Origin: an uncultured Clostridia bacterium
GTDB taxonomy: Bacteria > Bacillota > Clostridia > TANB77 > CAG-508
Direction of reading: 5' to 3'
NCBI GenBank assembly: GCA_934122385.1
Contig: CAKOWP010000012.1
Location: 1 to 26,436, forward strand
DNA: 26,436 nt
Under the pieces are notes generated by a model. The model ran no database searches. It saw only the letters and a list, made by a program, of their open reading frames with translations, and was not told the origin of the DNA. Shown piece by piece: positions 1-6,565 of this stretch. How positions within the stretch are numbered: the stretch's first letter is position 1; every line of letters begins with the position of its first letter. The position numbers were made by a program, and so were the translations under genes.

Positions 1-51
1 TATGTATCCTGTCATTTTCATTTCTAGTGTTCCTTTTATATATGCTAACAT
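1..51 (-). CDS. ruvA: RuvA, first 17 codons only (window edge)
   Basis: Read on the minus strand, the start at 49-51 gives MLAYIKGTLEMKMTGYI and then runs off the window. This matches the usual opening of Holliday junction helicase subunit RuvA, whose first beta strand reads M-x-A/Y-I-K-G-T-L. RuvA binds four-way junctions as a tetramer and loads the RuvB motor for branch migration. A GGGAGAG ribosome binding site lies 7 bases before the ATG. The HD hydrolase gene lies just upstream on the same strand, so the two may be co-transcribed. The call rests on 17 residues plus a good start site, so it is likely but not certain. Confidence 0.72.
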   Translation of the reverse strand, partial: MLAYIKGTLEMKMTGYI

Positions 52-93
52 AATTTTTCTCTCCCATCATTTGCTTTCGTTTTTTGTCCTTTT

Positions 94-107
94 GGGGACG
101 GTTTTGT
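94..107 (+). repeat. GGGGACGGTTTTGT repeat-like motif
   Basis: A G-rich motif in very AT-rich DNA, just past the HD gene stop codon. Related motifs occur past the aspS stop (GGGACAGTGC on the minus strand, near 11780) and twice between dusB and rodA (CACTGTCCC, AACGTCCC). It resembles the short GGGACGGT repeats dispersed in some Firmicutes genomes. Calling it a REP-like element is an inference. Confidence 0.4.
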
Positions 108-115
108 TTGAGATA

Positions 116-670
116 TTAGATATCATAAAAATAAGTTGCTTCTAAGTCTGCTTCGTGCATTAGCAATGCTAATGGATATTTTTTGTATGCTGCTCCTATT
201 GTGTTGTATAGTTCTTTTGGTTCTGTATATCCCATGTGCCAACGTATTGAATATTTTTCTTCTGGTGTTAATTTCATATATTCTGTAATCATCATTACTG
301 ATTTTTCTCCATGTCCATATGGTATTGTGTCGTCTACAGTGTAATATGGTACTTTTTCCCATACTCCTAGTGCATTTTTGGCATTTCTATAGTCTATTTT
401 ATAAAAGTTTGCTTTGCATAGGTCGTGTAATAATGGTACTAGTATTAATGTTTCTGGATTTACATTTAATGGTTCTATGTTTGTTTCTACTTTGTGTTTT
501 AGTATTTCATATACTTTCATGCTGTGTTCTACTAGCCCACCTTCATAGTTTCCGTGAAATCTTGTGCTTGCTGGTGCTGTGAAAAAGTCTGTTTTTTCTA
601 TGAATTCTATTAGTTCGTTTATTCCTTCTCTTTTGACTTGTTTTAGTAATTCTAAAAATTGTTCTTTCAT
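116..670 (-). CDS. Stand-alone HD-domain metal-dependent hydrolase
   Basis: A 184-residue protein that is essentially one HD domain. Likely metal ligands are H49 (in GGLVEHS), the H82-D83 pair (LLHDLCK), H120 (PYGHGEKS), H145 (RWHMG) and D175 (MHEADLEA). The opening GNYEGGLVEHS resembles the HD domain of YhaM-type 3'-5' exoribonucleases, but the OB-fold that YhaM carries in front is absent. HD proteins of this kind act on phosphate esters, usually of nucleotides or nucleic acids; the substrate cannot be told from the sequence. The start has an AGGGAT ribosome binding site. It is followed on the same strand by ruvA. A GGGGACGG repeat-like motif sits just past its stop codon. Confidence 0.8.
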   Translation of the reverse strand: MKEQFLELLKQVKREGINELIEFIEKTDFFTAPASTRFHGNYEGGLVEHSMKVYEILKHKVETNIEPLNVNPETLILVPLLHDLCKANFYKIDYRNAKNALGVWEKVPYYTVDDTIPYGHGEKSVMMITEYMKLTPEEKYSIRWHMGYTEPKELYNTIGAAYKKYPLALLMHEADLEATYFYDI

Positions 671-685
671 TTTATCCCTACTTTC

Positions 686-714
686 TTGACTTTTTGTTTT
701 TTATATTTTATAAT
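686..714 (+). promoter_or_regulatory. Strong promoter for candidate small RNA
   Basis: TTGACT at 686-691 and a perfect TATAAT at 709-714 with a 17-base spacer. The predicted start of transcription is near 721. There is no convincing coding sequence downstream, but a terminator hairpin follows about 50 bases later. Confidence 0.65.
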
Positions 715-720
715 GTGTTT

Positions 721-810
721 AGAAAATAAGAGACCACAAAATGTGATTGCCAATTGTTTTAGTTTAAATTTGTCCATATCTAGCTGACGGCAGGATATGG
801 ATATTTTTTA
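721..810 (+). ncRNA. Candidate 90-nt small RNA
   Basis: The interval between a near-consensus promoter (686-714) and a Rho-independent terminator (773-809) predicts an RNA of about 90 nt. It contains a small CACA-AAA-TGTG hairpin near 735-745, a single-stranded AU-rich middle, and the terminator stem. I do not recognise a riboswitch, 6S, SRP, tmRNA or tracrRNA signature. It is divergent from the HD hydrolase/ruvA genes, so it could also be the start of a longer leader, but no supported gene follows on the plus strand. Confidence 0.5.
773..809 (+). terminator. Rho-independent terminator of the small RNA
   Basis: TCCATATC (773-780) pairs with GATATGGA (794-801). Inside are a CTG/CAG extension with an ACGG loop and a 3-base bulge (TAG). 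A run of six T follows at 804-809. Confidence 0.65.
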
Positions 811-985
811 TTTGCTCAAAATTTTAGCTAATGCTATTATTAAGGCAAATGTGATTCACATTCTGCTTTTTTTCTCTCATTTTCTTTGCTTATTATATAA
901 ATTAAAAACTAAAAAGTCAATAGGTTTATACAAATTTTTGTTTGTTTTAAAATTAATAATAACAATGAATTTTTTAAAACCAAAT

Positions 986-1021
986 ATAGCTATGCAATCG
1001 TCAAATAATTTGCATAGCTAT
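986..1021. terminator. 12-bp perfect hairpin past the decayed Rpn copy
   Basis: ATAGCTATGCAA (986-997) pairs perfectly with TTGCATAGCTAT (1010-1021) around a 12-base loop. It lies just past the end of the Rpn pseudogene. A hairpin with a similar core (TGCAAT.GTC) lies at 5178-5207, beyond the second Rpn copy. It may be a terminator or an element boundary. There is no clear T-run. Confidence 0.45.
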
Positions 1022-1027
1022 TATTAA

Positions 1028-1340
1028 TTATTTTATTTTTTCTATTTCTTTTTTTCATTTTTGTAATATCACATATTATATCAATCGGTAGCCTTTTTTT
1101 ACATTTCTTTTGCTATTTCATTTTTTTAGTACTCCGCTCTTTAGTAGCATGATTAATTGCACTTATTCTATCCATTTCCCACTTTTCTCTTAATTCAGCA
1201 AGTCTTCTTACTTCAGCTTCTCATGTTAAATAATTCATTTCTATTCTTGCTTCTTTTAATTTATCGTTCTTTTTCTCTGCCACTTTAATCATCTCCTTTT
1301 CATCATCTATGAATGCTAACCACTGATTTATTTTCTTTAA
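1028..1340 (-). pseudogene. Decayed Rpn family (PDDEXK transposase-like) nuclease fragment
   Basis: On the minus strand this encodes only the C-terminal third of an Rpn/PD-(D/E)XK-transposase family protein: INQWLAFIDD, then KEARIEMNYLT, then EAEVRRLAELREKWEMDRI. It aligns well with the copy at 3942-4834. Three lesions are visible. The codon after NYLT is TGA where the other copy has GGA (Gly). A second stop (TAG) and at least one frameshift follow in the tail near 1028-1140. The whole N-terminal nuclease half is missing: the gene's own promoter now abuts codon INQW, a deletion of roughly 545 bp compared with the other copy. The open frame 1221-1415 is therefore a relic, not a gene. Confidence 0.8.
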
Positions 1341-1341
1341 T

Positions 1342-1369
1342 ATTATACTAAATTTTTTTCTTTCAGCAA
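1342..1369 (-). promoter_or_regulatory. Orphaned promoter of the Rpn pseudogene
   Basis: Minus-strand TTGCTG and TATAAT with a 16-base A-rich spacer. It is nearly the same sequence as the promoter of the second Rpn copy (4851-4879). Here the start codon and N-terminal half downstream have been deleted. Confidence 0.55.
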
Positions 1370-1417
1370 TACTTTTTTGTAAATATTTATCAATTATATT
1401 TGCAATTTTCGACATAG

Positions 1418-2482
1418 CTATTTATACGCTGGAACTATTTCAACAGGTACAGTTTTTGGATTATTTCTGTCACTTATCCCTAACTGCCAATAACCATTAC
1501 TTCCCCATCCCCATATATTTCCATTACTATCTAGTGCTAAACTATGACCATGTCCTGCAGAAATTTGAATAAATTTTTTATCTGTTTTTACCAAAACGGG
1601 CCTTGATTTATTTGTAGTTGTTCCATCTCCTAATTGTCCTGAATAATTACATCCCCATGACCACAAGTTTCCTTCACTATCTATTGCTAAACTATGACCA
1701 TTTCCTGCAGAAATTTGTGTAAATTTTGTTCCTTCTTTTACTATTGCTGGTATTGTAGTTGTTCCTCCTCGTCCCAATTGGCCATAACTATTTTCTCCCC
1801 ATGACCATAAATTTCCTTCACTATCTATTGCTAAAGAATATGTATAACATGCTGATATCTGCGTAAATTTTGTACCAATCATTATTTGAATAGGTGTACA
1901 CACATATGTATATCTATCTCCACCATTTCCAATTTGTCCGTAATTATTATTTCCCCATGACCATAAATTTCCTTCACTATCTATTGCAATAGTATGAAAA
2001 GCTCCTTCCGTTACTTGAGTAAACTTTTTATTATTTTTAATTTGTATGGGTTCATGCCTATCTATAGTGGTTCCGTCTCCTAACTGTCCACATCTATTAG
2101 ATCCCCATGCCCATAAATTTCCTTCACTATCTATTGCAAAATCACTTTCTTCCCCGGCAATAACCTTTTCAAATTTTACATTATCTTTTATTTTTATTAA
2201 TTTTTTACTTATTTCTGTTGTTCCATTTCCTAATTGTCCACATGAATTACTCATTGCTCTTGACCACAAATTACCATTATCATCAATTACCAAGCTATGA
2301 CTGAAACTTCCTACTGACATTTCTTTTACCTTGATATCTAACTTCATTTTCGCAGGCCCTGCTGTTGCAAAAGAAGTTTCACCATCTTCTATTTCGGCGT
2401 TGCCTCCACCCCAAGAAAATAAATTTCCTTCTTTATCTATTGCTAAATTATGTTCATCACCTACAGCAATTTTAGCAAATTC
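1418..2482 (-). repeat. RCC1 repeat-coding tract with near-identical DNA repeats
   Basis: The seven RCC1 blades are encoded by tandem units of about 150 bp. A core of about 40 bp (around CCATGACCATAAATTTCC then TTCACTATCTATTGC on the plus strand) recurs near 1663, 1797, 1955 and 2104 with only a few changes. Identity this high at DNA level in otherwise diverged blades suggests recent duplication or gene conversion. Confidence 0.7.
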
Positions 2483-3388
2483 AACAGTTACTTGAAATTC
2501 CACTTCATTTGATTTCGTACTATTCCCAGCTCTATCAAAAACAATCAAATATAATTTATATGAACCAAGCTCTAAATTTTCTATCTTATTAGTTTCATAT
2601 TTTGTTTCTTTATTACTTGAATCTATTAAATAATATTCATAATGGTCAATACCACTTTTACAACTTTCTTCTGTTGCTTCTGCATCTTTTCCATTTTCAA
2701 TTACTGTAATACTACTGTCTGCCTTTTGAATTTCTGGTGTAAATTCATCTGGAGCTAGTGTATCAATCAACTCAATATAAATATCTTTAGAAACTTCATT
2801 TCCGTCAATATCTTCTACTTTTAATTCATAATGTCCATTTTTTGTTACTGTAAATTCAATTCCTGCTGTTGTTCTATCTTGCGGTAATATTTTGTCTGTT
2901 TCTCCAGGTTTTAATATTGATTTTATTCCTTTTGGATTACTTATTTTTACCAAAACCTTTACTTTATTTTGATTTGTATACCCATCTGGTTCTGTTGTGT
3001 ATGTTATAATTGTTTCATTTGCTTCACCTACATATGTAACTTGAAAATTGCTATCTACTTCAAATTTGTAGTTTTTATATATTACTTCTACTGGAAAATT
3101 CGTTGTGTCTCGTACATCTATCTCGTCATTATTCATTTTGGGCAAATCTTCTTTTTTAAGTTCTTCTCCTTTTCCTTGCTGTTCTATTTGTAAATTCGTT
3201 ATTTCCAATTCCAACTTTTCTTTCGCTTCTGATATTGCATATCTTTCTTTCCCTAATTTTACTCTTGCAAATAAACCATTTTCTCCACCTAGTGTTGCTA
3301 TTGTTATTCCTGCAAGAACAAGCAAAATAATAATTGTTACCACTAATGCTACTAAAGTTATTGCTTTATTTTCTTTTGTTTTCTTCAT
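1418..3388 (-). CDS. Pilin-headed surface protein with seven RCC1 repeats
   Basis: 656 residues. Residues 8-32 (KAITLVALVVTIIILLVLAG) are a prepilin-type N-terminal helix. The residue before the predicted cleavage site is Ala rather than Gly, and the Glu normally at +5 is Ala. A charged coiled helix follows (40-90), then two Ig-like beta domains (about 95-210 and 211-300; note NGHYELKVEDIDGNEV and FDRAGNS). Residues 303-656 hold seven RCC1 repeats of about 50 residues with the pattern F-x-I-x-A-G-x-x-H-S-L-A-I-D-S-E-G-N-L-W-S-W-G, enough for a closed seven-bladed propeller. The start has an AGGAGG site. A divergent XRE gene lies upstream with two palindromic operators between them. Display on the cell surface is inferred; the ligand is unknown. 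Confidence 0.85.
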   Translation of the reverse strand: MKKTKENKAITLVALVVTIIILLVLAGITIATLGGENGLFARVKLGKERYAISEAKEKLELEITNLQIEQQGKGEELKKEDLPKMNNDEIDVRDTTNFPVEVIYKNYKFEVDSNFQVTYVGEANETIITYTTEPDGYTNQNKVKVLVKISNPKGIKSILKPGETDKILPQDRTTAGIEFTVTKNGHYELKVEDIDGNEVSKDIYIELIDTLAPDEFTPEIQKADSSITVIENGKDAEATEESCKSGIDHYEYYLIDSSNKETKYETNKIENLELGSYKLYLIVFDRAGNSTKSNEVEFQVTVEFAKIAVGDEHNLAIDKEGNLFSWGGGNAEIEDGETSFATAGPAKMKLDIKVKEMSVGSFSHSLVIDDNGNLWSRAMSNSCGQLGNGTTEISKKLIKIKDNVKFEKVIAGEESDFAIDSEGNLWAWGSNRCGQLGDGTTIDRHEPIQIKNNKKFTQVTEGAFHTIAIDSEGNLWSWGNNNYGQIGNGGDRYTYVCTPIQIMIGTKFTQISACYTYSLAIDSEGNLWSWGENSYGQLGRGGTTTIPAIVKEGTKFTQISAGNGHSLAIDSEGNLWSWGCNYSGQLGDGTTTNKSRPVLVKTDKKFIQISAGHGHSLALDSNGNIWGWGSNGYWQLGISDRNNPKTVPVEIVPAYK

Positions 3389-3401
3389 ATTTTCCTCCTT
3401 T

Positions 3402-3425
3402 TATATTCGGATATTTCCGAATATA
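3402..3425. promoter_or_regulatory. Palindromic operator O1 at the pilin-RCC1 transcription start
   Basis: Perfect dyad with 10-bp arms, TATATTCGGA and TCCGAATATA, around TATT. It lies just downstream of the minus-strand -10 box (3431-3436), at or over the expected transcription start of the pilin-RCC1 gene. Core half-sites ATTCGGA/TCCGAAT with a 4-bp centre are identical to operator O2. Confidence 0.7.
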
Positions 3426-3430
3426 AAACA

Positions 3431-3459
3431 AGAATACCATATTACTTTTAAATTTTCAA
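3431..3459 (-). promoter_or_regulatory. Promoter of the pilin-RCC1 gene
   Basis: On the minus strand, TTGAAA (3454-3459) and TATTCT (3431-3436) are separated by 17 bases. Operator O1 begins a few bases downstream. Confidence 0.6.
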
Positions 3460-3470
3460 TATAATTAAAA

Positions 3471-3498
3471 AAAATATTCGGAATATTCCGAATATTTT
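3471..3498. promoter_or_regulatory. Palindromic operator O2 at the XRE regulator promoter
   Basis: Perfect 28-bp dyad with the same ATTCGGA/TCCGAAT half-sites and 4-bp centre (ATAT) as O1. It covers the expected -35 region of the regulator, whose probable -10 is TATACT at 3514-3519. The two operator centres are 71 bp apart. This suits autorepression plus repression of the pilin gene by the neighbouring XRE protein. Confidence 0.7.
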
Positions 3499-3547
3499 GT
3501 ATTTTTATTTTGATATACTTTATTTTAATTTGTTAGAAGGTGATTTC

Positions 3548-3799
3548 ATGTTATTATCAGAAGCGATAAAACTTAGAATAGATGAATTGCTAAAGGAAAA
3601 TAATTTAACTGCTTACAAACTTTCATATAAAGCTGGAATATCAAATTCTATAATAAGTGATTGTAGGCGTGGCAAGGTAAAAGAACCTACTATTAGCTCT
3701 ATAATTCATATTTGTGAGGGTTTAAATATTCAATTAAAGGATTTCTTTGATTCTCCTCTATTTACTGATGTTGAAGCTTTAGATAGATTTGAAAAATAG
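3548..3799 (+). CDS. XRE-family regulator divergent from the pilin-RCC1 gene
   Basis: 83 residues, essentially one Cro/CI-type helix-turn-helix domain: the HTH spans about 16-45 (AYKLSYKAGISNSIISDCRR) and the packing helices end at LNIQLKDFF. The ATG at 3548 is chosen because AGAAGGTG lies 5-6 bases upstream; a longer frame opening at 3497 would start inside the operator. It faces the pilin-RCC1 gene across 159 bp with two matching palindromes, so it is the natural candidate to bind both and control both genes. A strong terminator follows at 3820-3867. There is no sensor domain; the inducing signal is unknown. Confidence 0.85.
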   Translation: MLLSEAIKLRIDELLKENNLTAYKLSYKAGISNSIISDCRRGKVKEPTISSIIHICEGLNIQLKDFFDSPLFTDVEALDRFEK

Positions 3800-3819
3800 C
3801 AACTCAATCATTCTAGTTT

Positions 3820-3867
3820 ACACAACTTTTAATTAGGAATTTCAAAAATTAAAAGTTGTGTATTTTT
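3820..3867 (+). terminator. Terminator of the XRE gene
   Basis: ACACAACTTTTAAT (3820-3833) pairs perfectly with ATTAAAAGTTGTGT (3848-3861), followed by a T-rich tract (ATTTTTT). It separates this gene from the convergent Rpn copy. Confidence 0.75.
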
Positions 3868-3941
3868 TAGTTCTATATTTAATTACTGGTTAATTATATC
3901 AAAACATTTTATATTTTGCAATACCTTTTAGTAAATATTTA

Positions 3942-4834
3942 TTATTTTATTTTTTCAATTTCTTCTTTTGTTAATTTAGTTATTTCACATATCATATCTA
4001 TTGGCATTTTCTTTTTTAGCATTTCTTTTGCTATTTTTAATTTTTCCTTAGATTCTCCGTTCTTTTATTCCGTTCTTTTATTCCTTCTTCTTTTCCAACT
4101 TTGGTTGCATAACTAATAGCATTTATTCTATCCATCTCCCACTTTTCTCTTAATTCTGCAAGTCTTCTTACTTCTGCATCTCCTGTTAAGTAATTCATCT
4201 CTATTCTTGCTTTCTTCAATGTTTCATTTTTATCCTCTGCCATATCTACCAACTCCTTATTATTATCGTCGATAAATGCCAACCATTGATTGACTTTTTC
4301 ATTCATATCAGGTTTTGCTTCTCTGAATTTTGGCAATTCTATAAAATACCATTTTATTCCTGTTAGTACCTCATAATCTCTATGTTTATCTAGCACAATT
4401 GCTGTTTCTGATATGTAATCTTCTACATCAAGCATATTAAATCCCAATATATTTATCATTATTATTTGGCTAATATCCTCATATTTTGTGCCTTTTTCTA
4501 CTTCTCTTGACTCAACTTTTCCTGCATACATTGTCGTTCTTTCTTTAAAGTTTCCCTCATCTTTCATTTGCATTTCAATAGAAACAATTGTGCCATCTTC
4601 AAGTCTTGCCTGTAAATCAAGTCTCCCGCCTTTTTCTTCTTTACTTAGTCTTTCTAAGTTGACCTCTTCTCGTATTTCAATACTTTTTATGTCCATTTTT
4701 AATAGTGCATTTAGGAAATCAATTAAGAATTGTTCATTTCCTTTTCTTGCAAAAAATGCTTGAAATATAATATCATTCTTTAAATTATATATTTTTTCTT
4801 TTGTTTGTGGATTTTTTAGTTTTGGATTTTCCAT
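3942..4834 (-). pseudogene. Rpn family (PDDEXK) nuclease, frameshifted near the C-terminus
   Basis: Open for 265 codons (4037-4834), Rpn / PD-(D/E)XK transposase family. The N-terminus YNLKNDIIFQAFFARKGN and the core GRLDLQARLEDGTIVSIEMQM (D, then E-x-Q of the nuclease site) are intact. INQWLAFIDD-like and AEVRRLAELREKWEMDRI blocks follow. The frame ends early with NKRTENLRKN. The family's usual tail, IAKEMLKKKMPIDMICEI then TKEEIEKIK, is still present downstream (to 3942) in another frame. The break falls at two exact tandem copies of a 13-bp unit (4059-4084). The catalytic part could still be made, so it may be a functional truncation. Rpn proteins promote RecA-independent recombination in E. 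coli; the role here is unproven. Confidence 0.75.
4059..4084. repeat. 13-bp tandem duplication at the Rpn frameshift
   Basis: Two exact head-to-tail copies of GTTCTTTTATTCC. Because 13 is not a multiple of three, gain or loss of a unit shifts the reading frame of the Rpn C-terminus. Confidence 0.8.
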
Positions 4835-4850
4835 CTCTTTTCCTTTCTAA

Positions 4851-4879
4851 ATTATACTAAATTTTTTTGTTTTTAGCAA
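4851..4879 (-). promoter_or_regulatory. Promoter of the Rpn copy
   Basis: Minus-strand TTGCTA (4874-4879) and perfect TATAAT (4851-4856) with a 17-base spacer, 16 bases before the start codon and its AAAGGA site. Near-identical DNA is left at the decayed copy (1342-1369). Confidence 0.65.
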
Positions 4880-5297
4880 TACTTTTTAGTATAATTTTAT
4901 TTATGATTTACAATTAAAAGAGACAATTATAGACTATAAATATATTAAATTTTACACAAATACAAGTGTATTAGGGTTATCAACACTTTTTGAATTATTT
5001 AATATTATTTGGAATATTTTTTGATTTAATATTTTTGATTTTAATCTTTACTATTTAATTTTTTATTCTTGATTCTAATTTTGAAATCCTTTTTGATTTT
5101 AGTATTTTAGATTAAATTAAAAATTGATTTTGTTTTCCACCAAGTTGTTTGATTTAAATCTTTATTTTAAAAATTTAGTCATGCAATTGTCTAATTAATT
5201 GCATGACCATATATTACCATGATTTTATGTTACTTGTCAATAAGAAAATTTCGACAAAATGTGACAGTTTGCTTTATCATAGTTACAATTATTTGAA
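4880..5297. other. AT-rich stretch without a gene
   Basis: No supported coding sequence on either strand. It contains a degenerate low-complexity run (TTTGATTTTAAT-like units, about 5010-5140) and a perfect 11-bp hairpin: GTCATGCAATT (5178-5188) pairs with AATTGCATGAC (5197-5207). That hairpin shares its core with the one at 986-1021, which lies past the other Rpn copy. Confidence 0.5.
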
Positions 5298-5324
5298 TCT
5301 TATGAAATAATTTATTTCATAAGA
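5298..5324. terminator. 27-bp palindrome past dapL, probable terminator
   Basis: TCTTATGAAATAA and TTATTTCATAAGA form a perfect dyad around a single T, starting 5 bases past the dapL stop. There is no clean T-run on the minus strand, so termination strength is uncertain. Confidence 0.5.
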
Positions 5325-5329
5325 ATTTA

Positions 5330-6565
5330 TTATAAATTTATTTTTTTAATTCTCTCAATTGCCTCAATTGTATTTTCTTTAGTATTAAAAGCAGTAAGTC
5401 TAAAATAACCTTCACCATGTGGACCGAAACCACTTCCTGGCGTACCAACAACATTAGCCTCTTCCAATAATTTATCAAAAAATTTCCAAGAAGTCATACC
5501 ATCTGGAATCTTAAGCCAAATATATGGTGAATTAACTCCTCCATACACTTTGAATCCTGCTTTTTCTAATCCCTCTCTAATAATTTTTGCATTTTCCAAA
5601 TAATAATTAATATTTTCTCTTATTTGTTTTTGGCCTTCTTCTGTATAAATTGCTTGTGCCGCTCTTTGAGTAATATACGGAGTTCCATTAAATTTGGTAC
5701 AAGTTCTTCTATTCCATAATTTGTTTAGAATTACTTCTTCTCCATTTTTTGTATAACCTTTTAATTCTTCTGGTATTACAACATATCCACATCTAACGCC
5801 TGTAAATCCTGCAGTTTTTGAATAGCTTTTAAATTCTATTGCTACTTCTTTTGCTCCATCTATTTCATAAATGCTATGTGGTATGTTTTCTTCTGTTATA
5901 AATGCTTCGTATGCTGCATCATATAAAATAATTGATTTATTTTCCCTTGCGTATTTAACCCATTTTTCTAATTCGTTTTTATCTAATACTGTTCCTGTTG
6001 GGTTGTTTGGGAAGCATAAATATATTAAATCAACTCTTTCTTTTGGTAATTCTGGTTTAAAGTCATTTTCTGCAGTTACTGGTAAATATACGATTTTGTC
6101 GTATGTTTCTTTTTCTTTATTATATTTTCCGCTTCTTCCTGACATTACATTTGTGTCCAAATATACTGGGTAAACTGGGTCTGTAATTGCAACTTTGTTG
6201 TCTTGTGCAAATATATCAACTATATTTCCGCAGTCACATTTTGAGCCATCTGATACAAATATCTCATTTTCTGATATATCTATGTTTCTTGCTTTGTAGT
6301 CTTTTTTTGATATTTCTTCTCTTAAAAATTCATATCCTTGTTCTGGTCCGTATCCTCTAAATCCTTGTGCTGTTCCCATTTCTTCTACGGCTTTTTTCAT
6401 TGCTTCTATACATGCTGGAACTATTGGTTTTGTTACATCACCAATTCCTAATTTTATAATTTTTTTATCTGGATGTTCTTCTGTATATTTTGCTACTTTT
6501 TTTGCAATTGTGGAAAATAAATAACTATCTTGTAGTTCTAAAAAATTTTCATTTATATAACTCAT
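5330..6565 (-). CDS. dapL: LL-diaminopimelate aminotransferase
   Basis: 411 residues, the normal length for DapL. This PLP enzyme converts tetrahydrodipicolinate directly to LL-2,6-diaminopimelate using glutamate, bypassing the acyl-intermediate steps of lysine and peptidoglycan precursor synthesis. Visible fold-type I motifs are LGIGDVTKPI near 39-48, GYGPEQGYEFLR (71-82), FPNNPTGT (185-192), YDAAYE (215-220), the Schiff-base lysine K250 in SYSKTAGFTGVRCGY, and the substrate-binding Arg region NRRTCTKFNGTPYI. The start codon overlaps the dapF stop (ATGA), so the two are translationally coupled, and the product of this enzyme is the substrate of DapF. Confidence 0.95.
   Translation of the reverse strand: MSYINENFLELQDSYLFSTIAKKVAKYTEEHPDKKIIKLGIGDVTKPIVPACIEAMKKAVEEMGTAQGFRGYGPEQGYEFLREEISKKDYKARNIDISENEIFVSDGSKCDCGNIVDIFAQDNKVAITDPVYPVYLDTNVMSGRSGKYNKEKETYDKIVYLPVTAENDFKPELPKERVDLIYLCFPNNPTGTVLDKNELEKWVKYARENKSIILYDAAYEAFITEENIPHSIYEIDGAKEVAIEFKSYSKTAGFTGVRCGYVVIPEELKGYTKNGEEVILNKLWNRRTCTKFNGTPYITQRAAQAIYTEEGQKQIRENINYYLENAKIIREGLEKAGFKVYGGVNSPYIWLKIPDGMTSWKFFDKLLEEANVVGTPGSGFGPHGEGYFRLTAFNTKENTIEAIERIKKINL

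Noticed and set aside
797..1027. 76-codon plus-strand open frame
   Set aside because: It starts inside the small-RNA terminator hairpin, lacks a normal ribosome binding site, has AT-driven composition (Leu, Ile, Lys, Phe) and overlaps another hairpin at its end.
1221..1415. 64-codon minus-strand frame as a small gene
   Set aside because: Its first part translates the promoter region of a deleted Rpn gene and its second part is the Rpn C-terminal region ending at a nonsense mutation; it is a pseudogene relic.
1640..2180. CRISPR-like array because of regularly spaced repeats
   Set aside because: The repeats are in frame, about 150 bp apart, and encode RCC1 blades.
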